A stretch of 64,000 nt of DNA, taken from NCBI RefSeq assembly GCF_003545815.1, contig NZ_PDUW01000008.1:124001-188000 (forward strand), in the 5' to 3' direction. The position numbers were made by a program, and so were the translations under genes. The notes under the pieces are model-generated. The model ran no database searches and was not told the DNA's origin. It was given only the letters and a program-made list of their open reading frames with translations. The first letter of the stretch is position 1, and each line of letters starts with the position of its first letter. Origin of the DNA: Pusillimonas caeni. GTDB taxonomy: Bacteria > Pseudomonadota > Gammaproteobacteria > Burkholderiales > Burkholderiaceae_B. Below are positions 38,833-47,933 of this stretch, one piece after another.

Positions 38833-40020
38833 GTGACTTCCGGAAACTCGTCGTTCAGCCTGCGCGGCATCGCCGTCGCCGCCTTTGGTCCTTCGCTGCT
38901 TTTCGGCATTGGAGAAGGCGCCATCTTCCCGGTCATTGCGCTCAGCGCCAAAGAGCTGGGCGCATCGGTGGCCCTGTCGGGCTTCATCGTATCGCTGATC
39001 GGCATCGGGTCCCTGCTCAGCAACATTCCCGCCGCCCTCGTTACCGCCCGCTATGGCGAACGCCGTTCCATGATCGGAGCGGCCGCCCTCACTGTGCTGG
39101 CGCTGGTGCTGTGCCTGTTCGCCTCCACGACCTGGATGCTGGGGCTGGGGGTCTTCCTCATCGGCGCGGCAAGTTCAGTCTTCCTGCTTGCCAGGCAGAC
39201 CTTCCTGACCGAGGTGGTACCCATATCGATGCGCGCCCGGGCCTTGTCCACGCTCGGCGGCACCATGCGGGTGGGCCTGTTCATAGGCCCGTTCGCGGGC
39301 GCCGCCGTGATGCATTTCATAGACCTGCCGGGCGCCTATTGGGCGGCCATCGTCGCCATGGTGGGCGCAGGGCTGCTCTCGTTCGCCATTCCCGAACTCG
39401 AGCACGGCAGGCAAGCCAAGGCGGCCGACGTCGTGCCGGCGCGGCTGGGCGGGGTGTTGCGCGACCACGCGCAGGTCTTTCTTACCCTGGCGCTGGCCGG
39501 CTCCCTGCTGGCGGCCATCCGGGCATGCCGCCAGATCATCGTGCCGCTGTGGGCCAGCCACATCGGCCTGGACGCGCCCACCACCGCCGTCGTGTACGGC
39601 GTCATGGGTTCGATCGACATGCTGCTGTTCTATCCAGCGGGCAAGGTCATGGACCAGCACGGGCGGCTGTGGGTCGCCCTGCCCTCGATGCTGCTGATGG
39701 GCGGCTCGCTGATGCTGATGCCTCTGACCACCGGCCTGGCCGCCTTCGTCATCGTGTGCATGGTCATGGGGCTGGGCAACGGCATAGGCTCGGGACTGAA
39801 CATGACCATAGGCGCCGACGCCTCGCCGCCCGGGGCCCGCACCCAGTTCCTGGGCATCTGGCGGCTGATCACCGACTTCGGCGCCGGCGGCGGCCCCCTG
39901 CTGCTGTCCGGCATCATCGCCGTCCTGTCACTGGCCGCCGGCATCCTGGCCATCGGCTCGATGGGGTTCATCGCCGCCGCCATGTACTGGCGCTGGCTGC
40001 CGCGGCGCGTCGAAAAGTAA
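38833..40020 (+). CDS. MFS transporter
   Basis: A major facilitator superfamily permease of 395 residues with 12 predicted membrane segments. The loop 2-3 region reads ALVTARYGERRSMIGAA, a variant of the GxLaDrxGrr motif. The frame begins with GTG at 38833; there is no ATG before the first membrane segment. The substrate cannot be predicted from sequence. It stands alone, convergent with the I78 lipoprotein gene. Confidence 0.85.
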   Translation: MTSGNSSFSLRGIAVAAFGPSLLFGIGEGAIFPVIALSAKELGASVALSGFIVSLIGIGSLLSNIPAALVTARYGERRSMIGAAALTVLALVLCLFASTTWMLGLGVFLIGAASSVFLLARQTFLTEVVPISMRARALSTLGGTMRVGLFIGPFAGAAVMHFIDLPGAYWAAIVAMVGAGLLSFAIPELEHGRQAKAADVVPARLGGVLRDHAQVFLTLALAGSLLAAIRACRQIIVPLWASHIGLDAPTTAVVYGVMGSIDMLLFYPAGKVMDQHGRLWVALPSMLLMGGSLMLMPLTTGLAAFVIVCMVMGLGNGIGSGLNMTIGADASPPGARTQFLGIWRLITDFGAGGGPLLLSGIIAVLSLAAGILAIGSMGFIAAAMYWRWLPRRVEK

Positions 40021-40025
40021 AGCGC

Positions 40026-40325
40026 CTATCCGCAGTAAGCCCTTACCACGACGTCGTAGTCGTTGAGCTGCAGGTTCAGGCGTTCGGACCGGTATTCCTT
40101 GGTGACCATCTGGCCCGGCCGTATGACGCGTATCATGCCGGCGCCGCTGCTGCGCCGCGCTTCCTGCTCGAGCTCGGCCGAGATGCGCTTGCCCGTGACA
40201 TGAGAAGCGTTGTCCGCATTGCAGATGCGGGGAATCGTATTGTTGTCGGGCTCATTCAGGTCGACCGACGAGCACGCGGCCAGGGCGAGCGTTGCCGCCG
40301 ATACCAACAGGATGCGTGTGAACAT
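40026..40325 (-). CDS. I78-family peptidase inhibitor lipoprotein
   Basis: A small exported protein of 99 residues with a lipobox (LALAAC). The mature part matches the I78 inhibitor family: an ICNADNASHVTGKR start, the helix-turn, IRPGQMVTKEYRSERLNL, and the terminal YCG with Cys paired to the first Cys. I78 members inhibit serine proteases in the envelope. The start at 40325 has a strong AAGGAGA. It is followed by the MFS gene in convergent orientation. Confidence 0.85.
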   Translation of the reverse strand: MFTRILLVSAATLALAACSSVDLNEPDNNTIPRICNADNASHVTGKRISAELEQEARRSSGAGMIRVIRPGQMVTKEYRSERLNLQLNDYDVVVRAYCG

Positions 40326-40431
40326 GGCGTCTCCTTGGATTCGGACGCTCGGCGAATCGGCGTCCCAAATCGATTTTGCCATAGTGCAACGCGACGCCGG
40401 CGAAGAGGTTGTTATCACTTGCGACAAAAAC

Positions 40432-40478
40432 GCCCCCCAAGGGGGCTTTTTTGCCTTGGGGCGGCCCGGCGGCAAAAA
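40432..40478. repeat. 47-bp intergenic repeat, copy 1
   Basis: Identical to the copy at 40515-40561, 36 bp away. Each copy begins with GCCCCC..GGGGGC followed by six Ts (a rightward intrinsic-terminator hairpin). It continues with a GC-rich half ending in GGCGGCAAAAA, which read leftward is TTTTTGCCGCC. The unit looks like a dispersed, terminator-bearing intergenic element. Confidence 0.85.
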
Positions 40479-40514
40479 ATGGCCCCCACGCCACGCAGGC
40501 TGGGCCTGCTTGCT

Positions 40515-40561
40515 GCCCCCCAAGGGGGCTTTTTTGCCTTGGGGCGGCCCGGCGGCAAAAA
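40515..40561. repeat. 47-bp intergenic repeat, copy 2
   Basis: Second copy of the unit at 40432-40478, ending two bases before the stop codon of the leftward alpha/beta hydrolase. The pair occupies most of the space before the I78 gene. Confidence 0.85.
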
Positions 40562-40563
40562 GC

Positions 40564-41469
40564 TCAACGGCAAAATTCGCGTGCCAGAGAGGCGCAGAGG
40601 TCGGGCCGCTCGAGTTGCAGGAAATGGGTTGTCCCCGGCACGCAGGCATAGTCCAGGTTGAATTCCCGCGCCAGGTCGCGGTCGATGGCCGCGGACGGCT
40701 GGACGCCGGGCACGTCCGGGTCGGCGCACAGCAGCTTGAGCGGGAAATCGACCCGGCCGAGCCACGACCACAATGTGGTGTCGTCATTCGACGCGAATAT
40801 TTTCGCTTCCTGCTCGGGTGCGCAGGAAAGAGTCCAGCCGCCGCCCTCGTCCTCGGAAACCGGGCGCAGCAGCGCACGCGCCATCTCGTCGCAGGCATCC
40901 GACTGGCAGCGGGCAAACATGGGATTGCGCCGGTACTGGCCGGCCAGGTCGCGCCAGTCGTCGAAGTGCGCGCGCCGCTTGGCGACCCGGCTTGCCAGCC
41001 CCATCATCTCGTCGACGTGCGAGGCCTGCATCGGATGGCCGTCGGGCGGGATGATGGGCGGATCGAACAGCACGAGACCGTCGCAGGCAGGGCCGAAACG
41101 CCGCGCATGCAGCAGCGAGACAATGGCCGACAGCGAATGAAAAGCGCCATAGGTCTTGCGCTCGCCCAGCGCCGCCCGGATGGCGCACATCGCCACGTCG
41201 AAATCCAGTTCGAATTGCGCCCACGAATGGTTCTCCAGGGAACCGCGATCGCTCATGCCGTGGCCGCGAAAGTCGAGCAGGACGAGCTGGTACTCCGAGG
41301 CCAGCCGGCGCCAGAAAGAGGCATAACCGCTGGCGGCCAGGCCATTGCCGTGGCTGACGATCAAACGCGTGGCATCCGGGCGGCCGCATACCTGCGCCCT
41401 GATGATGACATCGTCGTCGGCTGCGATTTCGAGTATTTGTCCTTGCGATATTGCTGTCTCGGCCTGCAT
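40564..41469 (-). CDS. Alpha/beta-fold hydrolase
   Basis: A cytoplasmic hydrolase of 301 residues. It has the strand-turn SHGNGLAASGYAS, the DFRGHGMSD motif, a nucleophile elbow that reads FHSLSA (near 109-114) rather than the usual GxSxG, and the catalytic His in GTTHFLQLERPDL. The Phe before H-S is unusual. The reaction is unknown: esterase, lyase-like hydrolase or dienelactone-type roles are all possible. It is followed by the 47-bp repeats and lies upstream of, but not clearly with, the LysR gene. Confidence 0.82.
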   Translation of the reverse strand: MQAETAISQGQILEIAADDDVIIRAQVCGRPDATRLIVSHGNGLAASGYASFWRRLASEYQLVLLDFRGHGMSDRGSLENHSWAQFELDFDVAMCAIRAALGERKTYGAFHSLSAIVSLLHARRFGPACDGLVLFDPPIIPPDGHPMQASHVDEMMGLASRVAKRRAHFDDWRDLAGQYRRNPMFARCQSDACDEMARALLRPVSEDEGGGWTLSCAPEQEAKIFASNDDTTLWSWLGRVDFPLKLLCADPDVPGVQPSAAIDRDLAREFNLDYACVPGTTHFLQLERPDLCASLAREFCR

Positions 41470-41627
41470 GAAACCATTCCTTGATAATTACTGAGCGCGG
41501 GCGGCAGCGCCCGGACGAAGCACGCGGTTCACGCCCGGCGACTGCGCTGCACCACTGAGCGATGATACCCGAACCCGCCTATGCGGGCGGACCCGTCCGC
41601 GCCGTATGCTGCACAGGCTGTATAGAG

Positions 41628-42548
41628 TCAGCCCCCCGTCCGGTCCTGCGCCCGACTAAACTCCCTGGCTTCCTGCAGAAAGGCCTCGAGCAGGTCCTGG
41701 GCGGGCAGCGTCAACGGCGCATCGGCCCGCAACACCGCATAAATGGTGGTGACGGGCAATGGGTCCTCGATGGGTAGCGCCACGAGGCCGGCCCTGCGGC
41801 CGTGGCGATCCAGGAAGCTGCGAGGCATGATGCCCACGACGTCCAATGCGGACATGAGGCCCAGCAAGGTGGAAAACGATTCGCACTCCAACTCGACATG
41901 GGGCGGCCTCAGCCCCAGCGCCTCGAATCGAAGATGGGCGGGATCGCCCGGGCCGTGCGTCGGCCCGGTCAGTATCCAGCGCGCATCCACCAGATCGGCC
42001 AGGCGCCGGGCGCGCGAAAGAGGATGACCGCGCCGGGCCGCGATGATCTCCTGGCTATGGAACAAAGGCTGGCGCAGCAAGTCACTTCCCACGCCCGCCG
42101 CCGGAACCGGTCCGAGCACGAAATCCAGCTCTCCGCTGCGCAGCTGGCGCAAAGCATGTGGATACAAGGCGTCGCGCATGCATAGCTTCACACCGGGCCA
42201 TCGCGACGCGAAACGGGCCGTCGCCCCGGGCGAAAACAGGATCGCCACTGCCGGCGACATGCCCAATGTCACTTGGCCAGCGGTATTCCCCAGGTGCAAT
42301 GCGATGTCTTCGCGAGCCCGATCCAGCTCGCGCAGCGCTGTCGCGGCCCGGGCGGCCAGCAGCTCCCCCGCCGGCGCGAGCCGCGCACCTTTGGCGCTGC
42401 GCTGCACCAACGCAATGCCGAATTCTTCTTCCAGCTGCCGCAGCGACTTGCTCAAGGCCGGCTGGGTGACATTCAACTGCTCGGCCGCGGCGCGAAGACT
42501 CCCTTTCTCGCCCAGCGCGATCAACAGCTCGAGTTGTTGCAGCCGCAT
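41628..42548 (-). CDS. LysR-family transcriptional regulator
   Basis: A 306-residue LysR regulator, probably of the divergent sulfatase-cupin-MFS operon. The N-terminal winged helix (1-60) has LRAAAEQLNVTQPALSKSLRQLEEE. A substrate-binding domain covers about 90-300. The start at 42548 has a strong AAGGGAGG and the usual MRLQQLELLIAL. The intergenic 127 bp holds a likely operator. The effector is unknown but may be a product of the adjacent hydrolase. Confidence 0.92.
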   Translation of the reverse strand: MRLQQLELLIALGEKGSLRAAAEQLNVTQPALSKSLRQLEEEFGIALVQRSAKGARLAPAGELLAARAATALRELDRAREDIALHLGNTAGQVTLGMSPAVAILFSPGATARFASRWPGVKLCMRDALYPHALRQLRSGELDFVLGPVPAAGVGSDLLRQPLFHSQEIIAARRGHPLSRARRLADLVDARWILTGPTHGPGDPAHLRFEALGLRPPHVELECESFSTLLGLMSALDVVGIMPRSFLDRHGRRAGLVALPIEDPLPVTTIYAVLRADAPLTLPAQDLLEAFLQEAREFSRAQDRTGG

Positions 42549-42566
42549 GCGACCTCCCTTGTAGTG

Positions 42567-42581
42567 ATAACCAATGGTAAT
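42567..42581. promoter_or_regulatory. Candidate LysR operator
   Basis: ATAACCAATGGTAAT is an imperfect palindrome between the divergent LysR gene (19 bp away) and the hydrolase operon (95 bp away). It resembles a T-N11-A-type LysR site. No promoter elements are assigned. Confidence 0.4.
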
Positions 42582-42675
42582 AGACATGAAAACAAAACAC
42601 TACTGGCAAGCGGAGGCGGCTCCTAAAATCAAAACCAAATTACATACCCCATGACACAAGACTATGGAGGAGACC

Positions 42676-44385
42676 ATGACGCGCCACGTTAAGAACGTGC
42701 TCTTCATCATGTGCGACCAATTGCGCGCCGATCATCTATCGTGCTTTGGCCACCCCAATCTGAAAACCCCCAATCTGGACGCTTTGGCCGCCAAGGGCGT
42801 CCTCTTCGACCGCGCTTATGTACAGTCTCCTGTCTGCGGCCCGTCGCGCATGAGCTACTACACCGGCCGCTACGTACACTCTCACGGGGCGAGCTGGAAC
42901 TTCGTCCCGCTCAAAGTGGGCGAGATGACCATAGGTGATCACTTGCGCCCGCTCGGCGTACGGTCCGTCCTGGTCGGCAAGACGCATATGCGGGCCGATC
43001 TCGCCGGCATGGCGAGGCTGGGTATCGATCCTTCATCCCAAGTCGGCGTGCGCATCTCCGAATGCGGTTTCGATCCCTACGAGCGCGACGACGGCATCCA
43101 TCCCTACTCAGGGCACGATCCGGATCCGGCCTACAACCGCTATCTGAGGGAACTGGGTTTCGACGGCGACAATCCATGGGAAGAATGGTCGAACTCCGCC
43201 ATGGACGAGGACGGCCAGATGCGATCCGGATGGTTTCTCAAGTACTCGAACCTCGCGGCCCGGATCCCGGACGAGCACTCCGAAACGCCCTACATCACCC
43301 GCCGCGCCATGGACTTCATCCAGGAGGCGGGCGACGAGCCCTGGTGCCTGCACCTGTCGTACATCAAGCCCCATTGGCCTTACTTGGCTCCGGAGCCCTA
43401 CGCCGGCATGTACAAGCCGGCCGACGCGCTGCCCGTGCGACGGTCGGAGCAAGAGCGGCTGGAGCCCCATCCGGTGTACGAGGCCATGATGAACCACCGG
43501 GTCTCCCGCACATTTTCCCAAGACGGCACAAGGGACGCCGTGATGTGCGGCTACATGGGCCTGATCAAGCAGATAGACGATCAGCTGGGACTTCTGTTCT
43601 CGTTTCTCGAGGAACGGGGCCTGATGGACACGACCATGGTCGTGTTCACCGCCGACCATGGCGATTATCTGGGCGACCACTGGATGGGCGAGAAAGACCT
43701 GTTCCACGAGCCTGTGATCCGCGCTCCGCTGATCATCTACGATCCTGATCCCAGAGCCGACTGCACCCGCAACACCCGCTGCCAGGCGCTGGTCGAAGCC
43801 GTCGACCTTGCTCCGACCTTTCTCGATGCCTACGGCGGTCCCGCCGTGCCCCATGTCATGGACGGCCGTTCGCTGCGTCCCCTGTTGTTCGGCCAACAGC
43901 CCGGCGACTGGCGCGACACCGTGATCTGCGAATACGACTATGCCTTCCAGGACGCCCGCATCGATCTGCAGACCAGGCCTCGCCAGGCGTGGATGCGCAT
44001 GGTCTTCGATGGACGCTGGAAGTACGTACTGTTCGAGGACTACCGCCCCATGCTGTACGACTTGCAGGCCGATCCCGACGAATTCCATGATCTGGGCGCA
44101 TCGCAGCAGCCCGAGCATGTCCAAGCCCGCGCCCGGCTGCACGAGGCCCTCTTCCGGTGGTCGCGCCAGCCCCGCCAGCGCGTCACCGTCGCGGACGAAG
44201 CGATCGAATCGATCGAGGTGCAGCCGCGCATCTCGGAAGGCGGCATTTTGATCGGCTACTGGGATGAAGAGGACCTTGCTCAGGCGCGCCAAGGCTTCAA
44301 GCCCCGCTTCGCCTCCACCAATCCATTGGTCAAGCCTACGCTGGACCGTCTGACGTCATTGCAAGGAGATCCGCATCATGCTTGA
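42676..44385 (+). CDS. Sulfatase/phosphonate monoester hydrolase family protein
   Basis: A 569-residue alkaline-phosphatase-superfamily hydrolase. The modification motif is CGPSR with Cys54, of the C-x-P-x-R class that needs oxidation to formylglycine. The metal site begins at CDQLRADH (Asp near 14), and the late metal motif is FTADHGDYLGDH (near 324-335). Similarity to phosphonate monoester/arylsulfate hydrolases is clear, as in GDWRDTVICEYDY and WKYVLFEDYRPMLYDL. No signal peptide, so it is cytoplasmic. The start at 42676 follows GGAGGAGACC. First gene of an operon with the cupin. Confidence 0.9.
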   Translation: MTRHVKNVLFIMCDQLRADHLSCFGHPNLKTPNLDALAAKGVLFDRAYVQSPVCGPSRMSYYTGRYVHSHGASWNFVPLKVGEMTIGDHLRPLGVRSVLVGKTHMRADLAGMARLGIDPSSQVGVRISECGFDPYERDDGIHPYSGHDPDPAYNRYLRELGFDGDNPWEEWSNSAMDEDGQMRSGWFLKYSNLAARIPDEHSETPYITRRAMDFIQEAGDEPWCLHLSYIKPHWPYLAPEPYAGMYKPADALPVRRSEQERLEPHPVYEAMMNHRVSRTFSQDGTRDAVMCGYMGLIKQIDDQLGLLFSFLEERGLMDTTMVVFTADHGDYLGDHWMGEKDLFHEPVIRAPLIIYDPDPRADCTRNTRCQALVEAVDLAPTFLDAYGGPAVPHVMDGRSLRPLLFGQQPGDWRDTVICEYDYAFQDARIDLQTRPRQAWMRMVFDGRWKYVLFEDYRPMLYDLQADPDEFHDLGASQQPEHVQARARLHEALFRWSRQPRQRVTVADEAIESIEVQPRISEGGILIGYWDEEDLAQARQGFKPRFASTNPLVKPTLDRLTSLQGDPHHA

Positions 44386-44827
44386 AACCCCCGACATCAC
44401 GCCGGCGCATTCCGGCCTGGACGGCGTGGCCTGGAACGTCATGGGCCAGGTCTACGTTCCCAAGCAGGTGAGCGAAGACAGCTTCGCCTGGCACGCCACG
44501 TTTCCCATCGAAACCTTCGTGCCGCCCCACACTCATCCCTATCAGGACGAATACATCTTCGTGCTCGACGGCCGCATCGACCTACTGATCGACGGGAAGA
44601 AACGATCGGCTCAGAGCGGAGACCTGGTCAGAATGCCGCGCGGGATTCCGCATGCCTTCTTCAACAATTCGGGCGAACCGGTCACCGCGTTGTTCTGGGC
44701 AGCGCCCGCGGGCAAGCTGCTGGCCCTGTATCGCCGTCTTCACAACGTATCGAGTCCGGCGGAGGCCGTCCGGATCGCGCGCGACTACGACGTTTTATTC
44801 GGGCCGCCGGTTTCATCGGCCGCCTGA
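44378..44827 (+). CDS. Cupin-domain protein
   Basis: A 149-residue single-cupin protein. Motif 1 holds H51, H53 and E58 (PPHTHPYQDEY...), and motif 2 has MPRGIPHAFFN with His92, so the metal site is complete. A strong AAGGAGATC precedes the ATG at 44378, which overlaps the hydrolase gene by 8 bp, implying translational coupling. It may be a small isomerase, dioxygenase or binding protein acting on the hydrolase product; the sequence does not say which. Confidence 0.88.
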   Translation: MLETPDITPAHSGLDGVAWNVMGQVYVPKQVSEDSFAWHATFPIETFVPPHTHPYQDEYIFVLDGRIDLLIDGKKRSAQSGDLVRMPRGIPHAFFNNSGEPVTALFWAAPAGKLLALYRRLHNVSSPAEAVRIARDYDVLFGPPVSSAA

Positions 44828-44950
44828 ACCCCGGACGCCGGCGGGCAGCGAACACAGAGTCGCACCCGGCCGGCGCCGCAGCGCGGCGCCAAAGACCGCG
44901 CATCCAGCCTCATGTCCGAGGATGGAAACCCACAAAAATGGAGGAGTAGG

Positions 44951-46312
44951 ATGGCAATCTCTACAAATATGCCCGTCGGCACGGGCATGGGCGGCAACAT
45001 CGCCTCTGTGCAACGCCGGGCGTGGCTGGTCACCGGCATGCTGACGCTGTTCATGGTGCTCAACTTCGCCGACAAGGCAGTGTTGGGTCTGGTGGCCAAG
45101 CCCGCCATGGCGGAGCTCGGCCTCAGTCCGGTACAGTTCGGCTTCATCGGCAGCAGCTTCTTTTTTCTGTTCAGTCTCAGCGCCATTGTCGTGGGCGCGG
45201 TGGCGCACCGTTTCTCCAGCCGCTCGTTGATACTGGTTTTGACCGTGGTGTGGGCCGCGGCCCAGTTTCCCATGCTGTTCGGCGGGGCGACGGTATTGCT
45301 GGCAACCCGCATTATGCTCGGCGCGGGCGAAGGGCCGGCCTTGCCGGTCGCCCTGCATGCGACCCACAATTGGTTTCCCACCGAGGACCGCGCTCTGCCC
45401 AGCAGCCTTATCGCCATAGGGCCCACCATCGGTGCTGCGGCGGCCGCTCCCCTGCTGTCGTTGATCATCGCCTCTCCGGCCTTGGGATGGCGCTGGGCGT
45501 TCGGCGTGCTTGGCATCGCGGGCTTGATCTGGGGAATAGCCTGGGCCTTCATCGGCAAGGACGGTCCGTATCAGGCCGGCGGACCCGCCAATGAAAACCA
45601 TGGCGTCACGCCCTCGGCCACTGAAAAACTTCGCAAGGTGAGTCTTTGGCATGTCTTCACCGGTCGAGCCTGGCTGGTGGCGACACTGGCCGGCTTCGGC
45701 TGCTTCTGGGCGCAGGGAGCCATGACGACCTGGCTGCCCCGATACATCGGCGACGTTCTTGCCGTCGCGCCTGAAAAAGTGGGCATGGTGTACGCCCTGC
45801 CCTGGACCTTCGGCACGCTGCTCCTGCTTCTCCTCGGTTTCCTTGGACGCAAGCTGATGCGGCGCGGCGTATGCGCGCGCTGGGCCGTTGCGGCGCTGTT
45901 TGGCCTGGCCCTGGCCATCTCCGGTCTTTGTCTGCTTGCGCTGCCCCACCTGTCGGGGATGCGCGCCATGGCCGCCATGACCGTGGGCTGGGGCGCCTTC
46001 CTGGTGTTTCCCATGGCGCCCACCGCCATTGCCTACGCCGTCAACCCGCAGCAACGTGCGGTGGTCATGTCCGCGTTGGTAGGGCTGGCTTCGGTGGGAG
46101 GCGTCGTATCGCCCGCCATCGTGGGCTGGCTGGTGGAGCGCGCTGGCTACGGCCTTCGGGCGGGCGACGCGGCGTTGACCGCCGGGCTGCACGATGCCTT
46201 TACGCTCACCGGGCTGATTCTGCTGGCTGCCGGCGTGGCCGCCATCGTGCTGCTCGATCCGGAAAGAGACTGCGCACGCCTTCAACGCCACTGCACGATA
46301 GAACCTCGATAG
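44951..46312 (+). CDS. MFS transporter (anion/organic acid type)
   Basis: A 453-residue major facilitator superfamily permease with 12 hydrophobic segments, starting after GGAGGAGTAGG at 44951. The first segments carry MLTLFMVLNFADKAVLGLVA and the ARIMLGAGEGPALPVA-like TRIMLGAGEGPALP, a pattern of the ACS/phthalate type. The probable role is uptake of the substrate of the upstream hydrolase. The gap to the cupin gene is 123 bp. It is convergent with the GntP gene (2-bp gap). Confidence 0.85.
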   Translation: MAISTNMPVGTGMGGNIASVQRRAWLVTGMLTLFMVLNFADKAVLGLVAKPAMAELGLSPVQFGFIGSSFFFLFSLSAIVVGAVAHRFSSRSLILVLTVVWAAAQFPMLFGGATVLLATRIMLGAGEGPALPVALHATHNWFPTEDRALPSSLIAIGPTIGAAAAAPLLSLIIASPALGWRWAFGVLGIAGLIWGIAWAFIGKDGPYQAGGPANENHGVTPSATEKLRKVSLWHVFTGRAWLVATLAGFGCFWAQGAMTTWLPRYIGDVLAVAPEKVGMVYALPWTFGTLLLLLLGFLGRKLMRRGVCARWAVAALFGLALAISGLCLLALPHLSGMRAMAAMTVGWGAFLVFPMAPTAIAYAVNPQQRAVVMSALVGLASVGGVVSPAIVGWLVERAGYGLRAGDAALTAGLHDAFTLTGLILLAAGVAAIVLLDPERDCARLQRHCTIEPR

Positions 46313-46314
46313 TC

Positions 46315-47721
46315 CTAGAAGCTGCCGAACATCGTCCCCAGGCTAATGACGGCGATCAGCGCGACCATGGGCACGCCCATGGTCACCGCCGCGATGTTCA
46401 TGTACGACTGCCGATGGGTCAGACTGCAGATGGACAGCAAGGTGATGATGGCGCCGCAATGAGGCAAGGTATCGAAACCGCCCGCCGCCATCACGGCGAC
46501 ACGGTGCATCAATTCGGGACTGATTCCGGCCTCTTGCGCCATGCGCAGGTAATCGGCGCCCAAAGTCTGCAGGGCAATGCTCAGGCCGCCCGATGAGGAG
46601 CCGGTGATGCCGGCCAGCACGTTCATGGCGACGGCTTCGGAAACAAGCGGATTGCCCGGCGCCACATTGAGCACCGCGTCGCGGATGATGGCAAAGCCCG
46701 CCAGGCCGGCGATGACGGCGCCGTAGCCTACTTCCGAAGCCGTGTTGAAAAGCGGCAGCATGAAGCCGAAGACGCCCTTGTTGACCGTTTCGCGCAGATC
46801 GATCCAACGGCCCAGGCGTGACACGACCAGGGTTGCGCAGGCCACCACCAGCGCGACGATCAGCGCCCACAAGCCGGTCATCTTCTCGGGCGCCACCTTG
46901 GGAAAGCGTTCAATAACGAAGGACAGATCCATGTTCGGGAACACGGCGTAGGTGAACAAGGCGTTGACGCCCACCACCAGCAACAGGGGCAAGACAGCCA
47001 GAGCCAGCGGCATGCGCGACATGGGACCGCGCGCTTCATCGGCCGCGTCCGCAGCGGCCACGCCCTCGGCATGCACGCCGTAGCCCTCGCCCTTCAGGCG
47101 CGCGGCGGCCTGGCGCGACAGCAGCCACCACAAGCCGCCGCCCAGCATGATGATGCCGCCGATGATGCCCAGCCCTGGCGCGGCAAAGACATTGGTGCCG
47201 TAATAGGGAATCGGGATGGCGTTCTGGATGGCCGGCGTGCCGGGCATCGCCGTCATGGTGAAGGTGAAGGAGCCCAGTGCAATGGACGCCGGGATGAGGC
47301 GCTTCGGAATGTCCGCCGCGCGGAACAGGCTGCGCGCAATGGGGTAGATGGCGAAGGCCACCACGAACAGGGACACGCCGCCATAAGTGAGCACGCTGCA
47401 GGCCAGCACCACCGTCAGAATGGCATGCTTGTGGCCCAGGCGCTCGACGATCCATCGCGAGATCGTGTTGGCCGCACCCGAATCGGCCATGAGCTGCCCG
47501 AACAATGCGCCCAGCAGGAATATCGGCAGGAACTGCAGCACATAACCGCTGAGCGCCGACATGAACGTTTCGGTGTAGATCGGCAGAAAGTAAAAGATAT
47601 CTCCCGACAGCAGCACCGCGAGCGCGGCCATGAGGGGAGCCAGCAGCAGCACGGTGATTCCCCGATAAGCGAGATACATCAGAAGAAGAAGCGAAACGAC
47701 GATTGCGAGCGTGCTGCCCAT
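46315..47721 (-). CDS. GntP-family permease
   Basis: A 468-residue inner-membrane transporter with about 12-14 segments. The GntP family features seen are the N-terminal membrane pattern, GALFGQLMADSGAANTIS (near 71-88), FTFTMTAMPGTPAIQNAIP, and GITGSSSGGLSIAL. Members carry gluconate or other hydroxy-carboxylates; the substrate here is not known. It is convergent with the MFS gene and divergent from the outer-membrane protein, separated from it by a 212-bp gap. Confidence 0.88.
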   Translation of the reverse strand: MGSTLAIVVSLLLLMYLAYRGITVLLLAPLMAALAVLLSGDIFYFLPIYTETFMSALSGYVLQFLPIFLLGALFGQLMADSGAANTISRWIVERLGHKHAILTVVLACSVLTYGGVSLFVVAFAIYPIARSLFRAADIPKRLIPASIALGSFTFTMTAMPGTPAIQNAIPIPYYGTNVFAAPGLGIIGGIIMLGGGLWWLLSRQAAARLKGEGYGVHAEGVAAADAADEARGPMSRMPLALAVLPLLLVVGVNALFTYAVFPNMDLSFVIERFPKVAPEKMTGLWALIVALVVACATLVVSRLGRWIDLRETVNKGVFGFMLPLFNTASEVGYGAVIAGLAGFAIIRDAVLNVAPGNPLVSEAVAMNVLAGITGSSSGGLSIALQTLGADYLRMAQEAGISPELMHRVAVMAAGGFDTLPHCGAIITLLSICSLTHRQSYMNIAAVTMGVPMVALIAVISLGTMFGSF

Positions 47722-47933
47722 GCCTCATGCCTTGTCAAACGGTTGCCGGGGCCGCCCCGCGCCGTGCGGCGGCCAATAGCCGTCGAGTGTGGCATCGGGC
47801 ACGAAGCGGTCCATTACAACGGAATGACGGTCTACGAATTTTGCCGGCGGCAAAACTGGCTTCGCGGCCGCAAACCGTCTACCATACTGGCGGTAACTAT
47901 GTATATCCGGTCGATACAAACATTGGAAGATTC

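Noticed and set aside
40432-40561. The 47-bp repeats as a CRISPR array
   Set aside because: Two copies only, with terminator hairpins and no cas genes.
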